Assembly (NCBI GenBank): GCA_900541065.1
Contig: UQIE01000002.1
Span: forward strand, 1 to 64,000
Reading direction: 5' to 3'
DNA length: 64,000 nucleotides
Source: an uncultured Collinsella sp.
Lineage (GTDB): Bacteria; Actinomycetota; Coriobacteriia; Coriobacteriales; Coriobacteriaceae
In this document: positions 51,996-61,000 of the stretch, one piece after another
Layout of the letters: every line of letters begins with the position of its first letter
Position numbering within the stretch: the stretch's first letter is position 1
Position numbers and translations under genes: made by a program
The notes under the pieces: generated by a model
Told to the model about the DNA's origin: nothing
The model's input: the letters and a program-made list of their open reading frames with translations, nothing else
Databases searched by the model: none

Positions 51996-52024
51996 TTGTG
52001 ATACCGCGATACCCGCGGTATACT
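51996..52024 (+). promoter_or_regulatory. tatA promoter with operator-like palindrome
   Basis: TTGTGA (51996-52001) and TATACT (52019-52024) are spaced by 17 bases. Between and overlapping them lies ATACCGCG/CGCGGTAT (52001-52008, 52014-52021), a perfect inverted repeat placed like a repressor site. Confidence 0.55.
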
Positions 52025-52060
52025 CATTCGAGCTTGTCTCGCTGTATTGTGGAGGTCTAC

Positions 52061-52336
52061 ATGTTTGGACTGAGGGCTCCTGAGCTCATCATTATTCTCG
52101 TCGTTGTCCTGATTATCTTCGGGCCCAAGAACCTGCCGAAGCTCGGCAAGTCCCTCGGCTCTACCGTCAAGAATATCCGTGAGGGTATGGAGGGCGACGA
52201 TAAGGCCGAGACCAAGCAGGCCGAGGAGGTCGTGGTCGAGCAGTCCGAGGAGGACAAGGAGATCGCTGAGCTCGAGGCCAAGCTCGCTGCTGCCAAGAAG
52301 AAGCAGGCAGAGGACAGCGACGCGGACGCAGAGTAG
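52061..52336 (+). CDS. tatA: Twin-arginine translocase subunit TatA
   Basis: 91 residues. One N-terminal membrane helix (PELIIILVVVLIIFGP), the FGP hinge and an amphipathic helix (KNLPKLGKSLGSTVKNI), then an acidic/coiled-coil tail rich in Glu and Lys. It forms the Tat pore for folded proteins. TatC is not in this window. GGAGG before the ATG; its own promoter and terminator (52362-52394) indicate a single-gene unit. Confidence 0.9.
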   Translation: MFGLRAPELIIILVVVLIIFGPKNLPKLGKSLGSTVKNIREGMEGDDKAETKQAEEVVVEQSEEDKEIAELEAKLAAAKKKQAEDSDADAE

Positions 52337-52361
52337 TCCCATCCCTTTGGGGTGAGCACCT

Positions 52362-52394
52362 GACCGGCTTGCCCGCAGGCTAGCCGGTCTTTTT
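52362..52394 (+). terminator. Terminator after tatA
   Basis: GACCGGCT (52362-52369) pairs with AGCCGGTC (52382-52389), followed by T5. Confidence 0.85.
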
Positions 52395-52441
52395 CGTTTT
52401 GTTGACAGTTGATTGTTGATCAGAGTTGGGGAGATATCCGT

Positions 52442-52912
52442 ATGGACGCAAGCCAGATCGTACTGACCGCTGAGGGCCGCCAGAAGCTCGTCGAGGAGCT
52501 CGCTTGGCGTGAGGGCGATTACGCCAAGGAGATCGTCGAGGACATCAAGGAAGCCCGCGCGTTCGGCGACCTTTCGGAGAACTCCGAGTACGACGCCGCT
52601 AAGGACAAGCAGGCCCAGAACGCCGCTCGTATTGCCGAGATCCAGGCCATCCTCGCCAACGCTCAGGTTGCTGCCACCACGGGCGACCTGACCGTCTCCA
52701 TCGGTTCCACCGTTTCGCTGATTGATCCCAACGGCGAGGTCATGGAAGTCACGCTCGTCGGTACCACCGAGACCAACTCGCTCGAGCACAAGATTTCCAA
52801 CGAGTCTCCGGTCGGTCACGCCATCATTGGTCACGGCGAGGGCGACTCCGTCGAGGTCGTTACGCCTTCCGGCAAGACTCGCGTCTACACCATCGCCAAG
52901 ATCGCACGCTAG
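52442..52912 (+). CDS. greA: Transcription elongation factor GreA
   Basis: 156 residues. N-terminal coiled coil with the catalytic acidic tip region (DIKEARAFGDLSENSEYDAAKD) and C-terminal FKBP-like domain (SPVGHAIIGHGEGDSVEV). It rescues backtracked RNA polymerase. ATG 52442; an earlier ATG at 52409 would add 11 unrelated residues. Confidence 0.95.
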   Translation: MDASQIVLTAEGRQKLVEELAWREGDYAKEIVEDIKEARAFGDLSENSEYDAAKDKQAQNAARIAEIQAILANAQVAATTGDLTVSIGSTVSLIDPNGEVMEVTLVGTTETNSLEHKISNESPVGHAIIGHGEGDSVEVVTPSGKTRVYTIAKIAR

Positions 52913-52940
52913 ACCACGGTCCCGCGTAAAGGTATGTTTT

Positions 52941-52973
52941 CGCTCCCTGGGACCGAATCCTGGGGAGCGTTTT
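52941..52973 (+). terminator. Terminator between greA and lysS
   Basis: CGCTCCC (52941-52947) pairs with GGGAGCG (52963-52969), followed by TTTT. It ends just before the lysS ribosome site, so some read-through or attenuation is possible. Confidence 0.65.
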
Positions 52974-52991
52974 AGTTTGAGGAGCTAACTT

Positions 52992-54956
52992 ATGGCAGAG
53001 AACCAGAACGCCGCCGATCAGGCATCGACGCTCAACGACGAGCGCGCCACCCGCCTGGCCAAGCGCGCCGCCCTGTTCGAGGCGGGCCAGAACCCCTATC
53101 CCGAGCACTCTGAGCTTGAGGACTACGTCGCCGATATCGAGGCTAAGTACGCCGAGCTTGCCGATGGCGAGGACACCGAGGACGTCGTGAAGATCGCCGG
53201 CCGCGTGGTCGCCAAGCGCGGTCAGGGCAAGATCATGTTCATCGTCGTGCGCGATGCGACTGCCGAGATTCAGCTGTTCTGCCGCATCAACGACATGGAC
53301 GAGGCTGCCTGGAATACGCTCAAGGCCCTCGACCTGGGCGACATCCTGGGCGTGACCGGCGTGGTCGTGCGCACCCAGCGCGGCCAGCTTTCCGTTGCCC
53401 CTAAGAGCGCGACCCTGCTTGCCAAAGCCGTTCGTCCGCTGCCCGAGAAGTTCCACGGTCTTTCCGACAAGGAGACCCGCTATCGCCAGCGCTATGTCGA
53501 CCTGATCGCCAACGACGACGTTCGCGAGACCTTCCGTAAACGTTCGCAGATTCTCTCCACCTTCCGTCGCTTTATGGAGTCCGACGGCTACATGGAGGTC
53601 GAGACCCCCATCCTGCAGACCATCCAGGGCGGTGCCACGGCCAAGCCGTTCATTACCCACTTCAACGCGCTCGATCAGGAGTGCTACCTGCGTATTGCCA
53701 CCGAGCTGCACCTCAAGCGCTGCATCGTCGGTGGTTTTGAGCGCGTGTTCGAGATCGGCCGCATCTTCCGTAACGAGGGCATGGACCTTACCCACAACCC
53801 CGAGTTCACCACGATGGAGGCCTACCGTGCCTTCTCCGACCTCGAGGGCATGAAGGCACTCGCCCAAGGTGTCATCAAGGCTGCCAACAAGGCCATCGGC
53901 AACCCCGAGGTCATCGAGTACCAGGGCCAGACCATCGACCTTTCTGGTGAGTGGGCCAGCCGTCCCATGACCGACATCGTCTCCGACGTGCTCGGCAAGC
54001 AGGTCACCATCGACACGCCGGTCGAGGAGCTTGCTGCCGCCGCGCGCGAGAAGGGCCTGGAGATCAAGCCCGAGTGGACTGCTGGCAAGATCATCGCCGA
54101 GATTTACGATGAGCTGGGCGAGGACACCATCGTCAACCCGACGTTCGTGTGCGATTACCCCATCGAGGTCAGCCCGCTTGCCAAGCGTTTTGAGGACGAC
54201 CCGCGCCTGACGCACCGCTTTGAGCTGGTCATCGCCGGCCACGAGTACGCCAACGCATTCTCCGAGCTCAACGACCCGGTCGACCAGGCCGAGCGCTTTG
54301 CCGCTCAGATGGCCGAGAAGGCCGGCGGTGACGACGAGGCCATGGAGTACGACGAGGACTACGTGCGCGCCCTCGAGTACGGTATGCCTCCCGCGGGCGG
54401 CATTGGCATTGGTATCGACCGCGTGGTCATGCTGCTTACCAACCAGGCTTCTATCCGCGACGTGCTGCTGTTCCCGCACATGAAGCCCGAGAAGGGTTTC
54501 CAGTCCGGTGCCGCTGCCGCCAAGGCTGCCGAGGCCGGCAACGCCGCGAGCCCGTTCGTTACGTCGCTTAAGCCCACGCTCGATTACTCCAAGATCGCCG
54601 TTGAGCCGCTGTTTGAGGAGTTCGTCGACTTTGATACCTTCTCCAAGAGCGACTTCCGCGCTGTGAAGGTCAAGGCATGCGAGGCCGTCAAGAAGTCCAA
54701 GAAGCTGCTGAACTTTACGCTCGACGACGGTACCGGTACCGACCGCACCATCCTCTCCGGTATTCACGCTTATTACGAGCCCGAGGACCTGGTCGGCAAG
54801 ACCTTGCTCGCCATCACCAACCTGCCTCCGCGCAAGATGATGGGCATCCCCAGCTGCGGCATGCTCATCAGTGCCATCCACGAGGAGGATGGTGAGGAGC
54901 GCCTCAACCTGATCCAGCTCGACGCCTCCATCCCCGCCGGCGCAAAGATGTACTAG
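52992..54956 (+). CDS. lysS: Lysyl-tRNA synthetase with C-terminal tRNA-binding domain
   Basis: 654 residues. Residues about 1-500 form a class II LysRS: an OB-fold anticodon domain (IAGRVVAKRGQGKIMFIVVRD), motif 2 IFRNEGMDLTHNPEFTT near 255 and motif 3 GIGIGIDRVVML near 470. The last ~130 residues (FDTFSKSDFRAVKVKACEAV..., NLPPRKMMGIPSCGMLISA) match an EMAPII/Trbp111-type tRNA-binding OB domain, as found at the end of MetRS. This appended domain is absent from ordinary bacterial LysRS of about 500 residues. Likely role: tighter tRNA binding. GAGGAG before the ATG. Confidence 0.93.
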   Translation: MAENQNAADQASTLNDERATRLAKRAALFEAGQNPYPEHSELEDYVADIEAKYAELADGEDTEDVVKIAGRVVAKRGQGKIMFIVVRDATAEIQLFCRINDMDEAAWNTLKALDLGDILGVTGVVVRTQRGQLSVAPKSATLLAKAVRPLPEKFHGLSDKETRYRQRYVDLIANDDVRETFRKRSQILSTFRRFMESDGYMEVETPILQTIQGGATAKPFITHFNALDQECYLRIATELHLKRCIVGGFERVFEIGRIFRNEGMDLTHNPEFTTMEAYRAFSDLEGMKALAQGVIKAANKAIGNPEVIEYQGQTIDLSGEWASRPMTDIVSDVLGKQVTIDTPVEELAAAAREKGLEIKPEWTAGKIIAEIYDELGEDTIVNPTFVCDYPIEVSPLAKRFEDDPRLTHRFELVIAGHEYANAFSELNDPVDQAERFAAQMAEKAGGDDEAMEYDEDYVRALEYGMPPAGGIGIGIDRVVMLLTNQASIRDVLLFPHMKPEKGFQSGAAAAKAAEAGNAASPFVTSLKPTLDYSKIAVEPLFEEFVDFDTFSKSDFRAVKVKACEAVKKSKKLLNFTLDDGTGTDRTILSGIHAYYEPEDLVGKTLLAITNLPPRKMMGIPSCGMLISAIHEEDGEERLNLIQLDASIPAGAKMY

Positions 54957-54958
54957 GG

Positions 54959-54987
54959 GGTTACGCGGTTCTACGAACCGCGTAACC
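54959..54987 (+). repeat. Stop-proximal hairpin, GTTACGCGGTT family (second copy)
   Basis: A perfect 13-bp stem GGTTACGCGGTTC/GAACCGCGTAACC (54959-54971, 54975-54987) two bases after the lysS stop codon. It shares its stem with the hairpin after dtd (50444). Confidence 0.7.
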
Positions 54988-55028
54988 AGTTGACGCTGCG
55001 CGCCGCCCAGGGCGACAATTTGTCATTC

Positions 55029-55070
55029 AAAAGGCAAGGCATGACCAGAAGGTCTATGCCTTGCCTTTTT
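55029..55070 (+). terminator. Terminator after lysS
   Basis: AAAAGGCAAGGCAT (55029-55042) pairs with ATGCCTTGCCTTTT (55056-55069) and ends in a T-run. The remaining gap to 55291 shows no gene. Confidence 0.9.
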
Positions 55071-55291
55071 CATGCCAACTTGTTCGCCCTGGACGTCGCT
55101 CGCTGTCCGTCCTCTACCTGCGGCGTTGACTTGATTGATACTTAGAACATCGATGTAGTCATTAGGGACGCTCTTAAACGACTATCCAACGGCTATTGCG
55201 CGCATGGCTCGCATGACAGCCGTCTCTTTTATGTTTCCTTTAGCCGTCGCTGTCTAGGATGGGGGTTAGTCGATAGGAAGGGAGCACCGGG

Positions 55292-56860
55292 ATGGACGAC
55301 GCGAGCGAGCGCGCAATCGAAGAGGACATGCTCGATCAGTTCAACTACTTTGATGATGAGGACGAGGAGCTGATCGACCGTCGCGAGCCAGCGCCGCTTG
55401 ATTCCTTTGATCTGGTCGATGAAGAGCCCGACGAGGACGAGGGCGAATCGGCGGAGCCCTCACAGCCTTCGCGCCTTAACTCGCTGCTTTCGAGAGCCCC
55501 CATGCACCACGGCGTTCGTGCCGGCGCGCTCCATATGAAAACTGACTGGCACCAGATCGTGACGGCAGGCGATGAGCTTGCCGTCGATGCGCCGCTCACC
55601 GATAAATCATCCATCATCTGCCGCACCGGCATGCTTATGCTGGCAAGCGGAACGGGTGCCTGGCGCGTGCGCGATACCATGAATCGTGTTGCCGCCGTAC
55701 TCGGTGTCACCATCCACGTTGACTTAAGTCTTCTGTCGTTTGAGTGCACCTGCATCGAAGATGGTCACTGCTTTAATGAGGTCGTCAGCTTGCCCACAAC
55801 GGGCGTCAATACCCATCGCATTTGGATGATGGAGAGTTTCCTCAAGGAAATCGAGACCTATGGTCGTCGCTTCACGGTGCACGAGTATCACGAGATGCTC
55901 AAGACCGTTGAGAGTTCAAAACCTGATTACGCGCCTTGGCAACAGGGCCTTGCGGCGGCCTGCGCCTGTGGCGCCTTCGTTTTTTTGCTCGGCGGCGGCC
56001 CTATCGAGATGGCCTGCGCGTTCGTGGGCGCGGGTGTCGGCAACTTTGCCCGCTCCCATATTCTCAAGCAAGGCCTTGGTCAGTTCAGCGCGCTGACGAC
56101 CGGCGTTGCGCTCGCTTGCGTTTCGTATCTGCTGGCATTGCTCGGCCTTGGCCAGGTCATACCGGGGGCAATGTCGCACCAAGAAGGCTATATCGGCGCC
56201 ATGCTCTTTGTGATTCCCGGCTTTCCACTCATTACGGCAGGCCTCGACATCGCTAAGCTCGACATGCGAAGCGGTATCGAGCGCCTTTCATATGCCGTAT
56301 CGATTATTGTGATGGCGACCCTCGTAGGTTGGATGGTTGCCGAGTGTGTTGGCCTGGCGCCGGACGACTTTGCCCCACTGGGCCTTTCGCCGCTTGCCCT
56401 TACGCTCCTGCGCGTGGTGATGAGCTTCGTTGGCGTATTCGGCTTCTCGGTGATGTTCAACAGCCCGGTAAAGATGGCCGCGGCAGCTGGGTTGATCGGC
56501 GCCGTGTCCAATACCCTGCGTCTGACCCTTGTCGATGCGCCGACGATGATTCCCTTCCTGGGCCTCAGCACGGGAATGCCTCCCGAGGCAGCAGCGTTTA
56601 TCGGCGCGCTGGTATCGGGGCTGCTCGCAAGCTTGGCTGAAGTCAAGCTCACCTACCCGCGCATCGCCCTCACGGTGCCTTCGATTGTCATTATGGTGCC
56701 GGGCTTGTATCTGTATCGCTCGATGTATTACATGTGCACCTTCGACACGGTCAATATGCTCGGCTGGTTTGTGCGCGCAGTGCTCATCGTAGCGTTTCTG
56801 CCCGTTGGACTGGGTGTGGCGCGTACGCTCACCGACCCTCGCTGGCGCCACACCAGCTAA
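55292..56860 (+). CDS. Threonine/serine exporter-like protein (ThrE, fused)
   Basis: 522 residues. An acidic N-terminus (1-70) is followed by a ThrE N-terminal (DUF1212) domain with a cytosolic part and about five helices (GLAAACACGAFVFLLGGG...), then a ThrE_2-like C-terminal half with another set (TMIPFLGLSTGMPPEAAAFIGALVSG). Both halves are separate genes in many bacteria. Corynebacterium ThrE exports threonine and serine. Start ATG with AAGGGAG. Confidence 0.85.
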   Translation: MDDASERAIEEDMLDQFNYFDDEDEELIDRREPAPLDSFDLVDEEPDEDEGESAEPSQPSRLNSLLSRAPMHHGVRAGALHMKTDWHQIVTAGDELAVDAPLTDKSSIICRTGMLMLASGTGAWRVRDTMNRVAAVLGVTIHVDLSLLSFECTCIEDGHCFNEVVSLPTTGVNTHRIWMMESFLKEIETYGRRFTVHEYHEMLKTVESSKPDYAPWQQGLAAACACGAFVFLLGGGPIEMACAFVGAGVGNFARSHILKQGLGQFSALTTGVALACVSYLLALLGLGQVIPGAMSHQEGYIGAMLFVIPGFPLITAGLDIAKLDMRSGIERLSYAVSIIVMATLVGWMVAECVGLAPDDFAPLGLSPLALTLLRVVMSFVGVFGFSVMFNSPVKMAAAAGLIGAVSNTLRLTLVDAPTMIPFLGLSTGMPPEAAAFIGALVSGLLASLAEVKLTYPRIALTVPSIVIMVPGLYLYRSMYYMCTFDTVNMLGWFVRAVLIVAFLPVGLGVARTLTDPRWRHTS

Positions 56861-56893
56861 TTGGTACAAGGGGGACAGGTTACTTTGCACCAA
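56861..56893 (+). repeat. Stop-proximal hairpin, GGGGACAGG loop family
   Basis: TTGGTACAA/TTGCACCAA arms (56861-56869, 56885-56893), one mismatch, with loop GGGGGACAGG. It begins at the base after the preceding stop codon. Another repeat family starts four bases later. Confidence 0.7.
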
Positions 56894-56896
56894 ATG

Positions 56897-56963
56897 AGTT
56901 GCGGTGAAATAGGGACTGAATTGCTGCTTAAAGGGTCAAAACAGTCCGTATTCCACCGCAACT
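56897..56963. repeat. Inverted repeat, AGTTGCGGTGAAATAGG family
   Basis: Arms 56897-56918 and 56942-56963 pair at 20 of 22 positions. The arms and the position of the A-C mismatch match the copy at 29597-29663; the loops differ. The remaining gap to 57173 has no supported gene. Confidence 0.75.
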
Positions 56964-57173
56964 TATGGGGTCGGGGGATTATCGGTGCCCTGCATCTTCA
57001 TAAACTCAACGCTTACGAAGCGCATGCGTTTCGTGCTAGGCTGGTTCCACCACATAAGTAGTCGCAGACGCGCGTACCACGGGCGGGCGAGATGAAGTTC
57101 CAACAGCTCCATCTTGCCCGCCCGTTTTTGTTGCGTGGCGCCGCGGTACAACACAGAGAGGAATCTGCCCTTT

Positions 57174-57722
57174 ATGCCTATCAACAAACGAGAGAGCCTG
57201 CTGTTCACCTTTATCATGTGCTTTTGCATGGTGCTCTGGATGAGCATCTACAACGTTGCCCTGCAGCACGGGGCCATCAACGGCGAGGTCGTTGCCACTG
57301 CGTGGCTCGGCTTCCCCGTTGCCTACATTTTTGCCATGTGCTGCGACTGGTTCGTCGCCAGCCCGCTCGCCAAGGGTTTCGCCTTTAAGTACTTGGTCAC
57401 GCCGGGCAAGAGCTCGCCACTTGCCATGACGCTCGCCGTCAGCTCCTGCATGGTCGTTCCCATGGTCATCATCATGTCGCTGTACGGTGCCTGTGAGGGT
57501 CTGACGCACATGCCCGGCGACATCCTTGCGAACCTGTATTCCGTGCCCGCGATCTGGATGATCAACATCCCGCATAATTTTGTGATGGCGCTGCCGTGGA
57601 ACCTTTTGGTAGCCGGTCCGATTTCCCACTTCGTCTTCCGTCGCGCCTTCCCTGTGGGGACGGTTTTCGAGGAGGAGCATGCCGAGCTCTTGGAGCAGGC
57701 TATGGCTCCTGAGTGCGAGTAG
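57174..57722 (+). CDS. DUF2798-like membrane protein
   Basis: 182 residues from ATG 57174 (AGAGAGGA upstream). Four hydrophobic helices in two similar halves (LLFTFIMCFCMVLWMSIYNV and LAVSSCMVVPMVIIMSLYGA), a layout seen in DUF2798 proteins. Function unknown. A 20-residue upstream extension is not supported. It is followed by the terminator at 57889. Confidence 0.7.
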   Translation: MPINKRESLLFTFIMCFCMVLWMSIYNVALQHGAINGEVVATAWLGFPVAYIFAMCCDWFVASPLAKGFAFKYLVTPGKSSPLAMTLAVSSCMVVPMVIIMSLYGACEGLTHMPGDILANLYSVPAIWMINIPHNFVMALPWNLLVAGPISHFVFRRAFPVGTVFEEEHAELLEQAMAPECE

Positions 57723-57888
57723 CTCGCTTAGGGATCTGCTGAGCGCGGGCGACCTGCTTGGTTGGAGCCCTAAGCGTGGATAGCTCTCTCGGCGACATCG
57801 CGGGCGTGAGCGGTGCGCATGACCGGAGGGCCCGTGCTGCTCCGTTGCCCGACGTGCTAGCGCGCAGAACAATCTGTTGGTGCATTCG

Positions 57889-57922
57889 GCGGCTGCTGAA
57901 GCGTTTCGGCAGCCGCTTTTTA
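57889..57922 (+). terminator. Terminator before the second activase operon
   Basis: GCGGCTGC (57889-57896) pairs with GCAGCCGC (57909-57916), followed by T5. It separates the DUF2798 gene from the next operon. Confidence 0.8.
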
Positions 57923-57933
57923 TACGGAGTTTA

Positions 57934-57954
57934 AATACAACAGTCTGTTGTATT
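57934..57954. promoter_or_regulatory. Perfect palindrome, candidate TetR operator
   Basis: AATACAACAG, one central base, then its exact reverse complement CTGTTGTATT. A 10-1-10 palindrome 50 bases before the activase start is typical of TetR-family operators. The TetR gene at the end of the same operon (62427) is the likely binder. Confidence 0.65.
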
Positions 57955-58003
57955 ACGTAGAGTGGTATATCTCTAGCAGGAAAAATGCGAGAGACGGAGC
58001 ATT

Positions 58004-61000
58004 ATGGCGTTGCTAGTAGGACTGGACGTAGGGTCGACGACGACCAAAGTTTACGCGATGCACGAGGATATGACCGAGGCGTGGTGGGGATATCGCCGCC
58101 ACGGGGCGTGTCAGACAGCGAGCGTGCGCGCCATGCTCGGCGAGCTCGCCGAGCGCTTTCCCCATGAGTCGCTGCGCGTTGCGGTGACCGGCTCGGGTGC
58201 GCGCGATATCGCGACCGCGCTGGGCGCCTCGTACGTTCAGGAGGTGGTCGCCAACGCGCTCGCGATCAGCAGGTTCTATCCGCAGACGCGCTGCGCCATC
58301 GAGCTGGGCGGCCAAGACGCCAAGATGATCTTCTTCCGCACCAACGATAAGGGAGACATCGAGGTTGCCGACATGCGCATGAACGGCTCGTGCGCAGGCG
58401 GTACCGGTGCATTTATCGACGAGATGGCAAAGCTCATGGGGGTCGGCACCGAATCGGGCGAGTTCGAGCAGCTCGCAAGCCGGGGAACGACCGTCCACGA
58501 GGTCTCGGGCCGCTGCGGCGTGTACGCAAAGACCGATATCCAGCCGCTGCTCAACGAGGGCATTCCTACCACCGACCTGGCGCTTTCGGCGCTTCACGCG
58601 GTCGCCCGCCAAACGATCGGCGGTCTGGCCCAGGGTATCGACATCGAGCCGCCGGTAATCTTCGAGGGCGGTGCGCTCGCCTACAACCCCACACTGGTCC
58701 GCGTGTTCCGGGAGCAACTGAATCTATCGGACGATCAGGTTATCGTCCCGCGCGATCCGCAGATCATGGTCGCGCGCGGTGCCGCCCTGTCGCTGACCGA
58801 CATGTTCGCATCGTCCCAACCGATCGACCTTCCCGACGCTTTTGTCCGGCTGGATAAGCTCGAGACGGTCGCGCCCGCAAGCGGGGAGGGACGTCTTGCC
58901 CAGCCCTTTTTTGCCACACCTGCCGAGCAGGCGGATTTTACGGCACGCCATGGCAAAGAGACGCCGGCAAAGGGTCCGGATGCGTATGCGCCCGGAGAGA
59001 CGGTGCGTGTGGCGCTCGGTATCGATTCGGGGAGCACGACGACCAAGTTCGCCCTGGTCGATGAGGCGGGTGAGCTTGTCGATTCGTTCTACGCGTCTAA
59101 TAACGGCAGACCGCTCGACGTCGCCCAACAGGGTCTTGTCAGCTTGAAGAACCGCTGGGAGACAGCGGGAGTCACGCTTGCGATCGATGCCGTGGGCACC
59201 ACGGGATACGGCGAGGAGCTTTTCGCGCGCGCGTTCCACGCCGACTACCATACGGTCGAGACGGTCGCGCACGCCCGCGCCGCGTGCGCATGCGTTCCCG
59301 ATGCGACCTTCGTGCTCGACATCGGCGGACAGGATATGAAGGCCATCTGGCTCAACCACGGCGTGCTGACCGATATCGTCGTCAACGAGGCGTGCTCTGC
59401 GGGCTGCGGCTCGTTCCTCGAGGGTTTTGCCAAAAACCTCGGAATAGCCGTTGAGGATATCGCGACCGAGGCATTTTCGTCCAAAGCCCCCGCCGTTCTC
59501 GGCAGCCGCTGCACGGTGTTCATGAACAGCAGCGTCGTTTCCGAGCAGCGGCGTGGTAAGGGTCCGGGCGACATCATGGCCGGTCTCTGCCGTTCGATTA
59601 TCGAGAACGTGTTCACCAAGGTCATTCGCGTTTCAAATCTCAACCGTCTGGGCGACAAAGTCGTCGTCCAGGGCGGCACGTTCCGAAACGACGCGGTGCT
59701 GCGCGCATTCGAGCAGTATCTGGGCAAACCCGTCACGCGTGCGCCCCACCCGGGGCTGATGGGCGCTATCGGTATCGCCCTGCTCGCGCGCGAGGAATGC
59801 CGCAAGGGCGACGCCGGCACGTCGTTTATCGGGCTCGATGCCGTGGAGCGCTTCGAGCATCGCGAGTTCGGCGGCGTTACCTGCCGTCGGTGCAACAACC
59901 GCTGCCAGCGCGCGGTCGTGGCATTTGGCGACGGCTCGCTTTACGTCACGGGCAATCGCTGCCCGCGCGGCGGCGCCATCTCATGGGATGAGCTCGTGCG
60001 CGAGGTTCCCGCGGCGGAGGAGCTGCGTCCGCAGGGTGCTTGCGAGGCACAGGCACCCGGCACGGGGCGCGACCGGACCGCGGCTGCCCCCAATCTCTTT
60101 GTCGACCGCGAGAAGCTGCTGTTCGAGTCGTACCCCACGGTTCCCGTCAGCGGGGGGCGCGATGTCACGATCGGCATTCCCCGTGTGCTCGAGTTCTGGG
60201 ACACCATGCCGTTCTGGTCGACGTTCTTCAGCACGCTCGGCTTTAAGGTGCGCGTCTCGGGACGCAGCACCAAGGCGATGTACGAGCGCGGTCTGGCGCA
60301 CGTCACATCCGACACCGTGTGCTTCCCGGCCAAGCTCGTCCACGGGCACATCCGCAATCTCGTCGACGCCGGCGTCGACCGCATCTTCATGCCCATCATC
60401 ACGACGGTGCCCACCGAAAACACCGCCTCTACCAGCGAGTGGATGTGCGCCGTCGTAAAGGGATACCCCTACGTGATGCGCAATTCCGATAACCCGGAGG
60501 AGCGTTTCGGCGTTCCGTTCGATACGCCGCTGTTCCACTGGTACGACGAGGGCGACCGAAACCGCCAGCTCAAGGCGTGGTGCAAGGAGACCTTCGATAT
60601 CGATGCCGACCTGGTTGCCAAGGCGACCGAGCAGGCGGACCGCGCGCAGGAGACGTTTGAGAACCAGCTGCAGCTGCGCGGCAGGCAGGTGCTCGAGAAC
60701 GTGCACGAGGACGGCGGCTACGCGGTGGTGATCGCTTCGCGCCCGTACCACAACGACCCGCTGGTCAACCACGGGCTGCCCAAGCTCTTCTCTGAGCGCG
60801 GCATCCCCGTGCTGACGCCCGATGCGGTGCCGGGGGTCTGCAACGTCGATCTTTCCAACAGCCGCATCGACATCGTGAACAACTACCATGCGCGCATGCT
60901 GTCGTGCGCGGTCATCGTCGCATCGACGCCCGAGCTCGAGCTCGTGCAGATGGGCAGCTTCGGCTGCGGCCACGATGCGTATCTCACCGACGAGATCGCG

